Positions 51,977 to 64,000 of a DNA stretch of 64,000 nucleotides are shown here, one piece after another; within the stretch, counting starts at the first letter, position 1; each line of letters opens with the position of its first letter. The DNA is from Prostheceraeus crozeri (Eukaryota; Platyhelminthes; Polycladida; Euryleptidae): assembly GCA_907163375.1 (NCBI GenBank), contig CAJQUW010010404.1:248001-312000 (forward strand). Direction: 5' to 3'. Position numbers and translations under genes: made by a program. Below the pieces are notes generated by a model. That model was not told the DNA's origin, searched no databases, and saw only the letters and a list, made by a program, of their open reading frames with translations.

Positions 51977-52310
51977 GTACCTCATTTTCTCTTCATTGAG
52001 CCTTCTTATACTTATGTATCATTGTTTATTTTCTTTTTGAAATGATTGCTTGTTTTTACTGCCGTGTCGTATTTTATTTCATCTACGTAGTTACTGTCTA
52101 CTTTTATTCAGTAGAGTGATTGTTTCGACTTTTTATCTCAAAGGGTATTGACTTTTAGTTGATAACTATTCACAACAGGTTCTTCATGCAGTCCTGCAAT
52201 TGTAACATCATTCTGTGCTCTATTGCCACTGACGAAGGCGGAAGCCGAAATATTTGGCAGAATAATATAACTTTGGTATCCGAGAAATATTTTTTTTTCT
52301 TTCGAATTAT

Positions 52311-53240
52311 GAATGACCGGATACGTGGAGGACAGCCTACCTTGGCCACTTGCGAATGTCCTCGATGCTCTGGGAAACTACCTGCGCCATCGGCTGAATC
52401 GCTTCTCTCGTCGTCAAAAGAATGTACATAGCTCATGCACTCCAACTCTCTCAGTGCTGTAGGCGTATTCTATACCACCCACTCCTACGCTCCTTTGGTG
52501 TTAACTTTCATTTAGCAAAAAAGTCGTCATGAAATTTCAACGACGGAGTAGAAGTTTGAGATGATACACTCCTGGCAAACTAACTCATGAAGTAGCTTTG
52601 CTGTGATACATTTCTATCTGTAAACATAAGGTAATGTTAAAGTGAATCTAAAACTTTTCAGCTTATTAATTGTTCATCATCGCATCAACGCTTTAACTCG
52701 TGAACAGTCAAAATTTTATTTTTAATTTACACTTAGTCTAACTTGTAGACTAGTAAATCTTGCGATCCTATTTTTACAAACAGTTATACCTTTATTTCTA
52801 ACATACACACTATTGAAACTTTATTTCTAACTTGTAAACTTGTAACTTGTAAACTCTTGAAACTTTATTTTGATATACAAACAGCTAAAACTTTATTTCT
52901 AACGCATACACTATTGAAACTTTATTTCTAACTTGTAAACTCTTGAAACTATATTTCCTTTCTAACATACAAACAGATAAAGCTTTATTTCTAACATACA
53001 CACTATTGAAACTTTGTTTCTAACTTGTATACTGGTGAAACTTTTCTTGCAAACAGCTAAAACTTTATTTCTAACGTACACACTATTGAAACTTTATTTT
53101 TAACTTGCAAACAGCTAAAACTTTATTTGTAACGTGCACACTATTGAAACTTTATTTTTAACTTGTAAACTGTTGAAACTTTATTTTTTATCTGTAAACT
53201 GTTGAAACTATATCTTTCATTTACAAATAGTAGAACGCTT
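52311..53240. repeat. Block present only in the right arm, including a third AT-rich array
   Basis: 52320-52500 is unique sequence. 52530-52700 is the reverse complement of 46310-46490 from the palindrome centre. 52690-53250 is an AT-rich TTTATTTCTAAC / TTGAAACTTTATTT array like those beside the centre. In the left arm the corresponding junction, at about 40815, goes straight from TTAGACTAAGCGTTCTAC to Penelope sequence, so about 1 kb is missing there. Confidence 0.75.
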
Positions 53241-53739
53241 AGTCTAATTTATAAATCTTATAACACTTCATATGGGTGATGATGGTAGATGAAATAGTGC
53301 TAAATAAAATTAAGATAGCTTACACTTCTGATACAGGGATAGCAATCGACTGCGATCCATGTGTAAAGAGCTTGTTAGACTACGGAAGAGAGAAGTGTGT
53401 TATGTTGCGTGTGGCGCGTGAGTGTCCTCCCATTTCATTCCATTCATCAATTCGTCTCATTGATAGAGACAGGTAGAACTCATGTTCTCAAAACGTATGC
53501 AATGGAAAGTTTGTAAGGCAACCTTCGACAGTTGGCTAAATGTCACCCTGGCGCGAATGCATACTAGGTTGAGACAGAGGCAATCACTTGCAAACATGAC
53601 GCATCGCGTTGCATACCGACGAGATGCTCAACGTTAGAGTTTTAGTCCTTCATATGAATACGTTGTTCGAGAAACAACAGAAAATAAAATTCACATACTT
53701 CATCTAAACATGTACGTACTTCATAAGTGTTTCATCTGT

Positions 53740-55320
53740 CTCATCAACGTTTATCATGGGAACAATCATTCAAGTGACATCTAATGAATTACATTTCACT
53801 CTACTCCATATCATAAAGACTAACCTTTGTCGAATGGCTGAAGTACTCTGACCTGGCGAGAGAAAGCGTCACGTTGAGTATGAAGTCGAATGCCCAACAT
53901 GAGCAACGGCTCAGAGGTTTCGGTCTAACAAACGACGAACAACCCGTGCAACGCAATCCCTCTACGGCAGTACCCGCCGTCCCGAAGGAACGCTCGAGCA
54001 AAGGAGGTATTACAGCGATGATATGTTTTATGAGCAGAAGTGAATCTCTTGATAGCAAGAGACTATTCAACTTGATAGCAAGTCAAAACAACCTGATAGC
54101 AGGAGCTCACTGAAAAGGAAAGATGAGAATCGTTTCATTTGTCCCGTCAACGTTTATCGTGGGAACAATCATTCAAGTGACATCTAATGAATTACATTTC
54201 ACTCTACTCCATATCATAAAGACTAACATTTGTCGAATGGCTGAAGTACTCTGACCTGGCGAGAGAAAGCGTCACGTTGAGTATGAAGTCGAACGCCCAA
54301 CATGAGCAACGGCTCAGAGGTTTCGGTCTAACAAACGACGAACAACCCGTGCAACACAATCCCTCTACGGCAGTACCCGCCGTCCCGAAGGAACGCTCGA
54401 GCAAAGGAGGTTTTACAGCGATGATATGTTTTATGAGCAGAAGTGAATCTCTTGATAGCAAGAGACTATTCAACTTGATAGCAAGTCAAAACAACCTGAT
54501 AGCAGGAGCTCACTGAAAAGGAAAGATGAGAATCGTTTCATTTGTCCCGTCAACGTTTATCGTGGGAACAATAATTCAAGTGACATCTAATGAATTACAT
54601 TTCACTCTACTCCATATCATAAAGACTAACATTTGTCGAATGGCTGAAGTACTCTGACCTGGTGAGAGAAAGCGTCACGTTGAGTATGAAGTCGAACGCC
54701 CAACATGAGCAACGGCTCAGAGGTTTCGGTCTAACAAACGACGAACAACCCGTACAACGCAATCCCTCTACGGCAGTACCCGCCGTCCCGAAGAAACGCT
54801 CGAGCAAAGGAGGTATTACAGCGATGATATGTTTTATGAGCAGAAGTGAATCTCTTGATAGCAAGAGACTATTCAACTTGATAGCAAGTCAAAACAACCT
54901 GATAGCAGGAGCTCACTGAAAAGGAAAGATGAGAATCGTTTCATTTGTCCCGTCAACGTTTATCGTGGGAACAATCATTCAAGTGACATCTAATGAATTA
55001 CATTTCACTCTACTCCATATCATAAAGACTAACCTTTGTCGAATGGCTGAAGTACTCTGACCTGGCGAGAGGAAGCATCACGTTGAGTATGAAGTCGAAC
55101 GCCCAACATGAACAACGGCTCAGAGGTATCGGTCTAACAAACGACGAACAACCCGTGCAACGCAATCCCTCTACAGCAGTACCCGCCGTCCCGAAGGAAC
55201 GCTCGAGCAAAGGAGGTATTACAGCGATGATATGTTTTATGAGCAGAAGTGAATCTCTTGATAGCAAGAGACTATTCAACTTGATAGCAAGTCAAAACAA
55301 CCTGATAGCAGGAGCTCACG
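53740..55320 (-). repeat. Tandem array, 4 copies of a 403-bp unit
   Basis: Units start at intervals of exactly 403 bp (frames at 53801, 54204, 54607 and 55010) and differ by only a few bases each. The left arm has one copy (39930-40330). Each unit contains the promoter-linked module core, so the array multiplies that module. Confidence 0.95.
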
Positions 55321-58150
55321 AACACTCACCTTGTGAAAGATAAATGTGAAGAGCAGAGCTGGTGCACTACCTTTTATAAGATTTTCCTATGCGGTGAATG
55401 GATGAGACCTCTCGTCCAATCACAAGACGAGCAAGAGTTTCCAGTGCGCCCACGCACTTCCAATTAATGCTGATGTTACAAACTCTCTTTTATGAACGCA
55501 TGAGCATCTATTTGAATCTGTCAATGTACATTCCTATTGCGATATGATTTATTCGTTGATGATTTTACTACGGTATCTTATGTGTTCAGAGCTTGCTCAC
55601 TAAAGAAGAGAGAAGTGTGTTTGCTGTATACGTTTGGCGTGTGAATGTCCAAATCCCATATCATTCCATTCATCATTTCTTCGTCAATGCCCTCTATGTT
55701 TCTCAACTCTCGACTTGGAATATACACAGGTGACACGAGGAGGTAGTGGTTCTTAAAAGAACTCATGAGACTTTCTCGATACGGATAGTATGTGCTACAT
55801 GTGTATGCTCTAAAAGGTTAGAGTCGGAGTGTAGAAACGACAAGCATGCAGTAAGGAGGAATTGATTAAGACGTCATTATGAGAACTTTACTTGATATGT
55901 GCCCTACTTTGTAAATCATCAAACGATGAGTGGAGATTTTGAAAAACCTGCTGCAGACATCTAAAGCACTCATGACCAAGCGAGAAAAGATGACGTTGGG
56001 AAAGTTGCCCAACACTGGCTAAGTGGTTTCGGTCTTAACTATGACACACCCCTCCTTCCATCTGCGGCAGCGCTCGCCGTACAAACCCACCAACAGGAAG
56101 TACACTATCAAAGATCTCCGCATCACTCATGTTGTAGCCTGATATCAAGCCGCCTAAGGTGATGGAGGATTTTATCCCTCACTCATACCGAGCTTCACAC
56201 TATTGGTGCTATGGAGAGGTTATGAAGTAACCTTCGACAGCTGGCTAAATGTCACCCTGGCGCGAATGCATACTACGTTGAGACAGAGGCAATCACTTGC
56301 AAACATGACGCAGAGAGGTTTAACAAGATTGACCATTGCAGAATGTCCCTTGCGGTATACATAGCTACGGGTTTCACCGCCGCCCTTTACAGGAACGCCC
56401 GTCGAAAGGAAGTATTACACCGAACTTTTCCTTACCATGCTCACGTTGAGTGCTTCTTGATCTGATAGTAAGAGACTTGTTAGCAAGTCAAGCTGACGTT
56501 TTCGCAATAGAGAATTTATAAGCCACCCGTGACAAGATAGCTAAGACTCGACCGATTGGCATTCAAGGTGCTACGTTGAGAAAAGAGACCGCAACGACCG
56601 TTGTAGAGTCGAGATTACCGAAGTCTCCCTCCCTTGCTGTACCCATCACTACGATCTTATCCGCTGTCCGGAAGGAACACCCTGTCACTGGAATATTACA
56701 ACGAAACTCTCCGTACCATGCAACATCATGACACTTGCTAAAGGCAAATGTGTAGTTGAAAGTCACCTCACTGGGTTTTATATGATTTTCCTACTCTGAG
56801 AATGGTCGAGATTGCTCGCCCAATCAGAAGGTTTGGTGAATTGTTTACAAAGGTTGCAAATTCCAAGCGGAAGCTCGCCTCCCACAACTTTATAAATGTC
56901 TTAGTTGAATTCAGCAGGGTCGAAAACCCCAGAAAACCCCCAAAACTAGTGAATTTAAATTTTTCATCTTTTTAGCACTACTTATGAAATTTTATAAGTA
57001 GTCTATCACTTAGGGCAGGTCAATAGCGACCGAACCTTTTTTGAATCAAGTCAAACGGACTTGTAGAAGCAAAGTTACAAGCCTTTAAAGTTTTGGAGTC
57101 TTTTATGGCCTGGAGACGAAGGCCATCTCCTGACGAACCTCTAAGTCTGACGCCTTAGCTGACTTCAGCAATGAAATTTTCTAAGTCGGTTTCTTACGGA
57201 AACCCGAAATTTGGAATGTCCGAAGCTATCATTGGAGCTCAGAGAGACGACTTACCGTTGACAATCTCTCGTCTTAATGACAAGTCTGTGTCGGTTCCCA
57301 GCCAATATAGTTTGTGGCGATCAGCTGATGACGTAATATCCATCATCCAAAAACTTAAAACGGTTCTATCGCCGATTCTAGAGGTCCGATTGAGCTGGAA
57401 ATGCACCATTTCCATGTAGAATTTGACGCTGAATCCGAATCTGGCCTCCGTTTTCCCATCCGATGCTTCGTTTTGGCTCTACAGCCCACAGCCATCGCAA
57501 AAATTCTAACTCGTTTTTCGGAAAAATGAAGAAAAATTTTTCTCTCCGATTGACTTGAAACTCACCATGTTGATAGAGAATTTCATGCTGATTCCAAATC
57601 TGAAATCCGTTTTGCTCTCCGATGCTTCGTTTTGAAGCTACAGCCCAAAACGTCCCAAATTCTAACTCTGTCGTTTTTCGCCAATGTCCCAAAATCTTAA
57701 ATGGCGTCTCACATCTAAACGAGGACAGATAGGAACAAGCCGATTCTTTCAGTGAATTTGTCTCACTCTTAGCTTTCAAACGAGCTATTGCACGACTTTC
57801 TACGATCACTAGAAGCAAAATTGGAAGATCGGTGCCGGGGGGGTGGGAAACTTAGCGAAACTTTTTTCTCTGCGATTGACTTGAAACGCACCATGTTGAT
57901 AGAGAATTTGACGCTGATTCCGAATCTGAAATCCGTTTTGCTCTCCGATGCTTCGTTTTGAGGCTACAACCCAAAACGTCCAAAATTTTACCTGTGCCGT
58001 TTTTTCGAAAAAAATTTGAAGAAAAATTTTTTCTGTCCGATTGATTTGAAACTCACCATGTCGATGCAGAATTTTACGCTGATTCCAAATCTGAAGTCCG
58101 TTTCACTCTCTCGTGCCTCCTTCACCCTCAAAACACACTCTCACTCCACC
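55320..58150 (-). repeat. Right-arm mirror of modules, promoters and 80-160 bp repeats
   Basis: Contains the mirror of promoter module 2 (about 55315-55420), the 62-codon frame (55578-55766), promoter module 1 (about 56745-56822), the 82-codon frame (57171-57419, plus) and the ATTTGACGCTGATTCC repeats (57410-58120). Differences from the left arm are scattered point changes and a few small indels. Confidence 0.8.
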
Positions 58151-58325
58151 ACGTCAACCTGGTCGGTCGGCCAAGTCAACCTAGTCGGTTAGCAAAGTCA
58201 ACCTGGACGGTCGGCCACGTCAACCTGGTCGGTCGGCCAAGTCAGCCTGGACGGTCGGCCACGTCAGCCTGGACGGTCGACCACGCCAACCTGGACGGTC
58301 GGCCAAGACAACCTCTCACTCCGGC
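58150..58325 (-). repeat. 22-bp minisatellite, right arm
   Basis: About eight units of the type GGTCGGCCAAGTCAACCTGG. Joins the satellite through GGCCGGCCAAGGTGGCGCGC, as in the left arm. Confidence 0.85.
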
Positions 58326-58333
58326 CGGCCAAG

Positions 58334-61300
58334 GTGGCGCGCTGTGTTTGTATTGGACCCACCCCACTTCGAGGCGCGCTGTGTTTGTATTGGACCCACC
58401 CCATTTTGAGGCGCGCTGTGTTTGTTTTGGACCCACCCCATTTCGAGGCGCGCTGTGTTTGCATTGGACCCACCCCATTTCGAGGCGCGCGTGTTTGTGT
58501 TGGACCCACCCCATTTCGAGGCGCGCTGTGTTTGTATTGGACCAACCCCACTTCGAGGTGCGCTGTGTTTGTATTGGAACCACCCCATTTGGAGGCGCGC
58601 TGTGTTTGTATTGGACCCATCCCATTTCGAGGCGCGCTGTGTTTGTATTGGAACCACCCCATTTCGAGCGCGCTGTGTTTGTTTTGGACCCACCCCATTT
58701 TGAGGCGCGCTGTGTTTGTATTGGACCCTACCCATTTCGAGGCGCGCGTGTTTGTGTTGGACCAACCCCATTTCGAGGCGCGCGTGTTTGTGTTGGACCC
58801 ACCCCATTTCGAGGCGTGCTGTGTTTGTATTGGACCCACCCCATTTCGAGGCGCGCTGTGTTTGTATTGGACCCACCCCATTTCGAGGCGCGCTGTGTTT
58901 GTATTGGACCCACCCCATTTCGAGGCGCCCGTGTTTGTTTTGGAACCACCCCAATTCGAAGCGCGCTGTGTTTGTATTGGACCCATCCCATTTCGAGGCG
59001 CGCTGTGTTTGTATTGGACCCACCCCATTTCGAGGCGCGCTGTGTTTGTATTGGATCACCCCATTTCGAGCCGCGCTGTGTTTGTATTGGACCCACCCCA
59101 TTTCGAGGCGCGCTGTGTTTGTATTGGACCCAACCCATTTCGAGGCGCGCTGTGTTTGTATTGGACACATCCCATTTCGAGGCGCGCGTGTTTGTGTTGG
59201 ACCCACCCCATTTCGAGGCGCGCTGTGTTTGTATTGGACCCAACCCATTTCGAGGCGCGCTGTGTTTGTATTGGACCCACCCCATTTCGAGGCGCGCGTG
59301 TTTGTATTGGACCCACCCCATTTTGGGGCGCGCGTGTTTGTATTGGACCCACCCCATTTCGAGGCGCGCTGTGTTTGTATTGGACCCACCCTAGTTCGAG
59401 GCGCGCTGTGTTTGTATTGGACCCATCCCAGTTCGAGGCGCGCTGTGTTTGTATTGGACCCACCCCATTTCGAAGTCGCGCGCGTTTGTAATGGACCCAC
59501 CCAATTTCGAGGGGCGCTGTTTTTGTATTGGACCCATCCCATTTCGAGGCGCGCGTGTTTGTATTGGACCCACCCCAGTTCGAGGCGCGCTGTGTTTGTA
59601 TTGGACCCACCCCATTTCGAGGCGCGCTGTGTTTGTATTGGATCCATTCCATTTCGAGGCGCGCTGTGTTTGTATTGGAACCGACCCATTTCGAGGCGCG
59701 CTGTGTTTGTATTGGACCCACCGTATTACGAGGCGCGCTGTGTTTGCATTGGACCCACCCCATTTCGAGGCGCGCTGTGTTTGTATTGGACCCACCCCAT
59801 TTTGGGGCGAGCGTGTTTGTATTGGACCCACCCCATTTCGAGGCGCGCGTGTTTGTATTGGGCCCACCCCATTTCGAGGCGCGCTGTGTTTGTATTGGAC
59901 CCACCCCATTTCGAGGAACGTGTGTTTGTATTGGACCAACCCCATTTCGAGGCGCGCGTGTTTGTATTGGACCCACCCCATTACGAGGCGCGCTGTGTTT
60001 GTATTGGACCCACCCCATTTCGAGGCGCGCTGTGTTTGTATTGGACCCACCCCATTTCGAGGCGCGTGTTCGTATTGGACCCACCCCACTTCGAGGCGCG
60101 CTGTGTTTGTATTGGACCCACCCCATTTCGAGGCGCGCGTGTTTGTTTTGGACCCACCCCATTTCGAGGCGCGCTGTGTTTGTATTGGACCCACCCCATT
60201 TCGAGGCGCGCGTGTTTGTATTGGACCCACCCCATTTCGAGGCGCTCTGTTTTTGTATTGGACCCACCCAATTTCGAGGCGCGCTGTGTTTGTATTGGAC
60301 CCACCCCATTTCGAGGCGCGCAGTGTTTGTATTGGACCCACCCCATTTCGAGGCGCGCTGTGTTTGTATTGGACCCACCCCATTTCGAGGCGCGCGTGTT
60401 TGTGTTGGACCCACCCCATTTCGAGGCGCGCTGTGTTTGTATTGGACCCACCCCATTTCGAGGCGCGCTGTGTTTCTTTTGGACCCACCACATTTCGGGT
60501 CGCGCGTGTTCTTATTGGACCCACCCCATTTCGAGGCGAGCTGTGTTTGTATTGGACCCACCCCATTTCGAGGCGCGATGTGTTTGTTTTGGACCCATCC
60601 CATTTCAGGCGCGCGTGTTTGTATTGGACCCACCCCATTTCGAGGCGCGCGTGTTTGTTTTGGACCCACCCCATTTCGAGGCGCGCGTGTTCGTATTGGA
60701 CCCACCCCACTTCGGGGCGCGCTGTGTTTGTATGGGACCGACCCCATTTCGAGGCGCGCGTGTTTGTATTGGACCCACCCCATTTCGAGGCGCGCTGTGT
60801 TTGTATTGGACCCACCCCATTTCGAGGCGCGCGTGTTTGTATTGGACCCACCCCATTTCGAGGCGCTCTGTTTTTGTATTGGACCCACCCCATTTCGAGG
60901 CGCGCGTGTTTGTATTGGGCCCACCCCATTTCGAGGCGCGCTGTGTTTGTATTGGACCCACCCCATTTCGAGGAACGCGTGTTTGTATTGGACCCACCCC
61001 ATTTCGAGGCGCGCGTGTTTGTATTGGACCCACCCCATTACGAGGCGCGCTGTGTTTGTATTGGACCCACCGCATTTCGAGGCGCGCTGTGTTTGTATTG
61101 GACCCACCCCATTTTGGGGCGTGCGTGTTTGTATTGGATCCAACCCATTTCGAGGCGCGCGTGCTCGTATTGGACCCACCCCACTTCGAGGCGCGCGGTG
61201 TTTGTATTGGACCTACCCCATTTCGAGGCGCGCGTGGTTGTATTGGACCCACCCGATTTCGAGGCGCGCTGTGTTTGTATTGGACCCACCCCATTTCGAG

Positions 61301-64000
61301 GCGCGCGTGTTTGTATTGGACCCACCCCATTTCGAGGCGCTCTGTTTTTGTATTGGACCCACCCCATTTCGAGGCGCGCTGTGTTTGTATTGGACCCACC
61401 CCATTTCGAGGCGCGCTGTGTTTGTATTGGACCCACCCTATTTCGAGGCGCGCTGTGTTTGTATTGGAACCCACCCCACTTCGAGGCGCGCTGTGTTTGT
61501 ATTGGACCCACCCCATTTCGAGGCGCGCGTGTTTGTGTTGGACCCACCCCATTTCGAGGCGCGCTGTGTTTGTATTGGACCCACCCCATTTCGACGCGCG
61601 CTGTGTTTCTTTTGGACCCACCCCATTTCGGGTCGCGCGTGTTCTTATTGGACCCACCCCATTTCGAGGCGAGCTGTGTTTGTATTGGACCCATCCCATT
61701 TCGAGGCGCGATGTGTTTGTTTTGGACCCATCTCATTTCGGGCGCGCGTGTTTGTATTGGACCCACCCCATTTCGAGGCGCGCGTGTTTGTTTTGGACCC
61801 ACCCCATTTCGAGGCGCGCGTGTTCTTATTGGACCCACCCCACTTCGAGGCGCGCTGTGTTTGTATTGGACCCACCCGATTTTGAGGCGCGCGTGTTTGT
61901 ATTGGACCCATCCCATTTCGAGGCGCGCTGTGTTTGTATTGGACCCACCCCATTTCGAGACGCGCGTTTTTGTATTGGACCCACCCCATTTCGAGGCGCT
62001 CTGTTTTTGTATTGGACCCACCCCATTTCGAGGCGCCCTGTGTTTGTATTGGACCCACCCCATTTCGTGGTGCGCTGTGTTTGTATTGGACCCACCCCAT
62101 TTCGAGGCGCGCTGTGTTTGTATTGGACCCACCCCATTTCGAGGCGCGCTGTGCTTGTATTGGACCCACCCCATTTCGAGGCGCGCGTGTTTGTGTTGGA
62201 CCCACCCCATTTCGAGGCGCGCGTGTTTGTGTTGGACCAACCCCATTTCGAGGCGCGCTGTGTTTGTATTGGACCCACCCCATTTCGAGGCGCGCTGTGT
62301 TTCTTTTGGACCCACCCCATTTCGGGTCGCGCGTGTTTGTATTGGACCCATCCCATTTCGAGGCGCGCTGTGTTTGTATTGGACCCACCCCATTTCGAGG
62401 CGCGCGTGTTTGTATTGGACCCACCCCATTTCGAGGCGCACTGTTTTTGTATTGGACCCACCCCATTTCGAGGCGCTCTGTTTTTGTATTGGACCCACCC
62501 CATTTCGAGGCGCGCGTGTTTGTATTGGGCCCACCCCATTTCGAGGCGCGCTGTGTTTGTATTGGACCCACCCCATTTCGAGGAACGCGTGTTTGTATTG
62601 GACCCACCCCATTTCGAGGCGCGCGTGTTTGTATTGGACCCACCCCATTACGAGGCGCGCTGTGTTTGTATTGGACCCACCCCATTTCGAGGCGCGCTGT
62701 GTTTGTATTGGACCCACCCCATTTTGGGGCGCGCGTGTTTGTATTGGATCCATCCCATTTCGAGGCGCGTGTTCGTATTGGACCCACCCCACTTCGAGGC
62801 GCGCTGTGTTTGTATTGGACCCACCCCATTTCGAGGCGCGCGTGTTTGTATTGGACCCACCCCATTTCGAGGCGCGCTGTGTTTGTATTGGACCCACCCC
62901 ATTTCGACGCGCGCTGTGTTTCTTTTGGACCCACCCCATTTCGGGTCGCGCGTGTTCTTATTGGACCCACCCCATTTCGAGGCGAGCTGTGATTGTATTG
63001 GACCCACCCCATTTCGAGGCGCGATGTGTTTGTTTTGGACCCATCCCATTTCGGGCGCGCGTGTTTGTATTGGACCCACCCCATTTCGAGGCGCGCGTGT
63101 TTGTTTTGGACCCACCCCATTTCGAGGCGCGCGTGTTCGTATTGGACCCACCCCACTTCGAGGCGCGCTGTGTTTGTATTGGACCCACCCCACTTCGAGG
63201 CGCGCTGTGTTTGTATTGGACCCACCCCATTTCGAGGCGCGCGTGTTTGTATTGGACCCACCCCATTTCGAGGCGCGCTGTGTTTGTATTGGACCCACCC
63301 CATTTCGAGGCGCGCGTGTTTGTATTGGACCCACCCCATTTCGAGGCGCTCTGTTTTTGTATTGGACCCACCCCATTTCGAGGCGCGCTGTGTTTGTATT
63401 GGACCCACCCCATTTCGAGGCGCGCTGTGTTTGTATTGCACCCACCCCATTTCGAGGCGCGCTGTGTTTGTATTGGACCCACCCCATTTCGAGGCGCGTT
63501 GTGTTTATGTTGGACCCACCCCATTTCGAGGCGCGCGTGTTTGTGTTGGACCCACCCCATTTCGAGGCGCGCTGTGTTTGTATTGGACCCACCCCGATTC
63601 GAGGAACGCGTGTTTGTATTGGACCCACCCCATTTCGAGGCGCGCGTGTTCTTATTGGACCCACCCCATTTCGAGGCGAGCTGTGTTTGTATTGGACCCA
63701 CCCCATTTCGAGGCGCGATGTGTTTGTTTTGGACCCATCTCATTTCGGGCGCGCGTGTTTGTATTGGACCCACCCCCTTTCGAGGCGCGCGTGTTTGTTT
63801 TGGACCCACCCCATTTCGAGGCGCGCGTGTTCGTATTGGACCCACCCCACTTCGAGGCGCGCTGTGTTTGTATTGGACCCACCCGATTTTGAGGCGCGCG
63901 TGTTTGTATTGGACCCACCCCATTTCGAGGCGCGCTGTGTTTGTATTGGACCCACCCCATTTCGAGGCGCGCGTTTTTGTATTGGACCCACCCCATTTCG
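58334..64000 (-). repeat. 37-bp satellite, large array running off the window
   Basis: More than 150 tandem units of TTTGTATTGGACCCACCCCA with TTTCGAGGCGCGCTGTG (37 bp), mixed with a 35-bp variant lacking two bases (GCGCGCGTG). Variant monomers (GAGGAACGCG, GCGCTCTGTTTTTG, GCGATGTGTTTGTTTTGG, TGTTTCTTTTGGACC) recur in the same order, showing higher-order repeats. Stop-free frames of up to 785 codons on both strands come from the monomer having few stops. Confidence 0.95.

Larger units (their letters stand above)
49735..52310 (-). mobile_element. Penelope-like element, right arm
   Basis: Same structure as 40800-43315: GIY-YIG on minus (50070-50555), reverse transcriptase on minus (50539-51516), inverted GIY-YIG on plus (51581-51976). 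Both inverted flanks are complete here, each ending in the CTGACGA...GAAA region. The reverse-transcriptase frame stays open for 325 codons. Confidence 0.9.
46825..58800 (-). repeat. Right arm of giant inverted repeat
   Basis: Reverse-complement counterpart of 46290 back to 36470. It is longer because of an extra block at about 52310-53235 and three additional 403-bp units. The Penelope core within it (about 50550-51555) is not inverted relative to the left arm. Confidence 0.9.

Noticed and set aside
58316-63996. Reading frames of 200-785 codons on both strands, with repeats such as EARCVCIGPTPF and GWVQYKHSAPRNG
   Set aside because: They follow the 37-bp monomer in several frames at once on both strands. 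This is expected from a stop-poor satellite unit and not evidence of a protein.
1-64000. tRNA, rRNA or bacterial-type operons
   Set aside because: No cloverleaf, rRNA block or Shine-Dalgarno-led operon was seen. TATA boxes, AATAAA signals and animal retroelements point to a eukaryotic nuclear genome.

Overview
The window looks like repeat-rich DNA from an invertebrate animal nucleus. BEL/Pao and Penelope-like retroelements, a LINE 3' end, Polinton/Maverick elements, small inverted-repeat elements and a large satellite array occur together. I cannot name the species, and I see no convincing host gene. Almost all coding sequence belongs to virus-like or transposable elements, most of it broken.

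Bases 1-19460 hold an older, GC-richer Polinton-type fossil (element 1). It carries two related LPSNAS/LHFRR-type virion-like genes and a small TBP-like gene on the plus strand. On the minus strand lie protease, major capsid, pX/pVI-like, integrase, packaging ATPase and several small virion-type genes, plus a gene resembling a putative ssDNA-binding family. A deoxynucleoside kinase-like gene lies on the plus strand. The second LPSNAS gene is interrupted twice: by a BEL/Pao-derived inverted duplication with a Penelope scrap (1601-4673), and by a 6-kb DNA element with GGCGAC-rich terminal inverted repeats (5258-11334).

Bases 19467-34716 are a second, AT-rich Polinton (element 2). It is complete in outline: 15.25 kb, long terminal inverted repeats and a perfect 6-bp target duplication (CCCATC). 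It carries minor capsid, ATPase, protein-primed DNA polymerase B, coiled-coil proteins, major capsid, phospholipase A2-like, integrase and protease genes, many of them broken. A 5'-truncated LINE sits inside the integrase gene. It has landed next to element 1, just upstream of that element's ssDNA-binding-like gene.

Bases 34723-36470 hold diverged repeats and a 0.7-kb foldback element.

Bases 36470 to about 58800 form one giant inverted repeat, with arms of roughly 10-12 kb around position 46525 and a 0.54-kb spacer. Each arm carries a 37-bp satellite, a 22-bp minisatellite, promoter-linked repeat modules, a Penelope-like element, a compact cluster of four virus-like genes (unknown, ssDNA-binding-like, RING-like, DEDD-exonuclease-like) and an AT-rich array full of AATAAA. 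The arms differ by whole modules. The Penelope core keeps the same absolute orientation in both arms, so it was flipped in one of them. The satellite then runs from 58334 to the window end.
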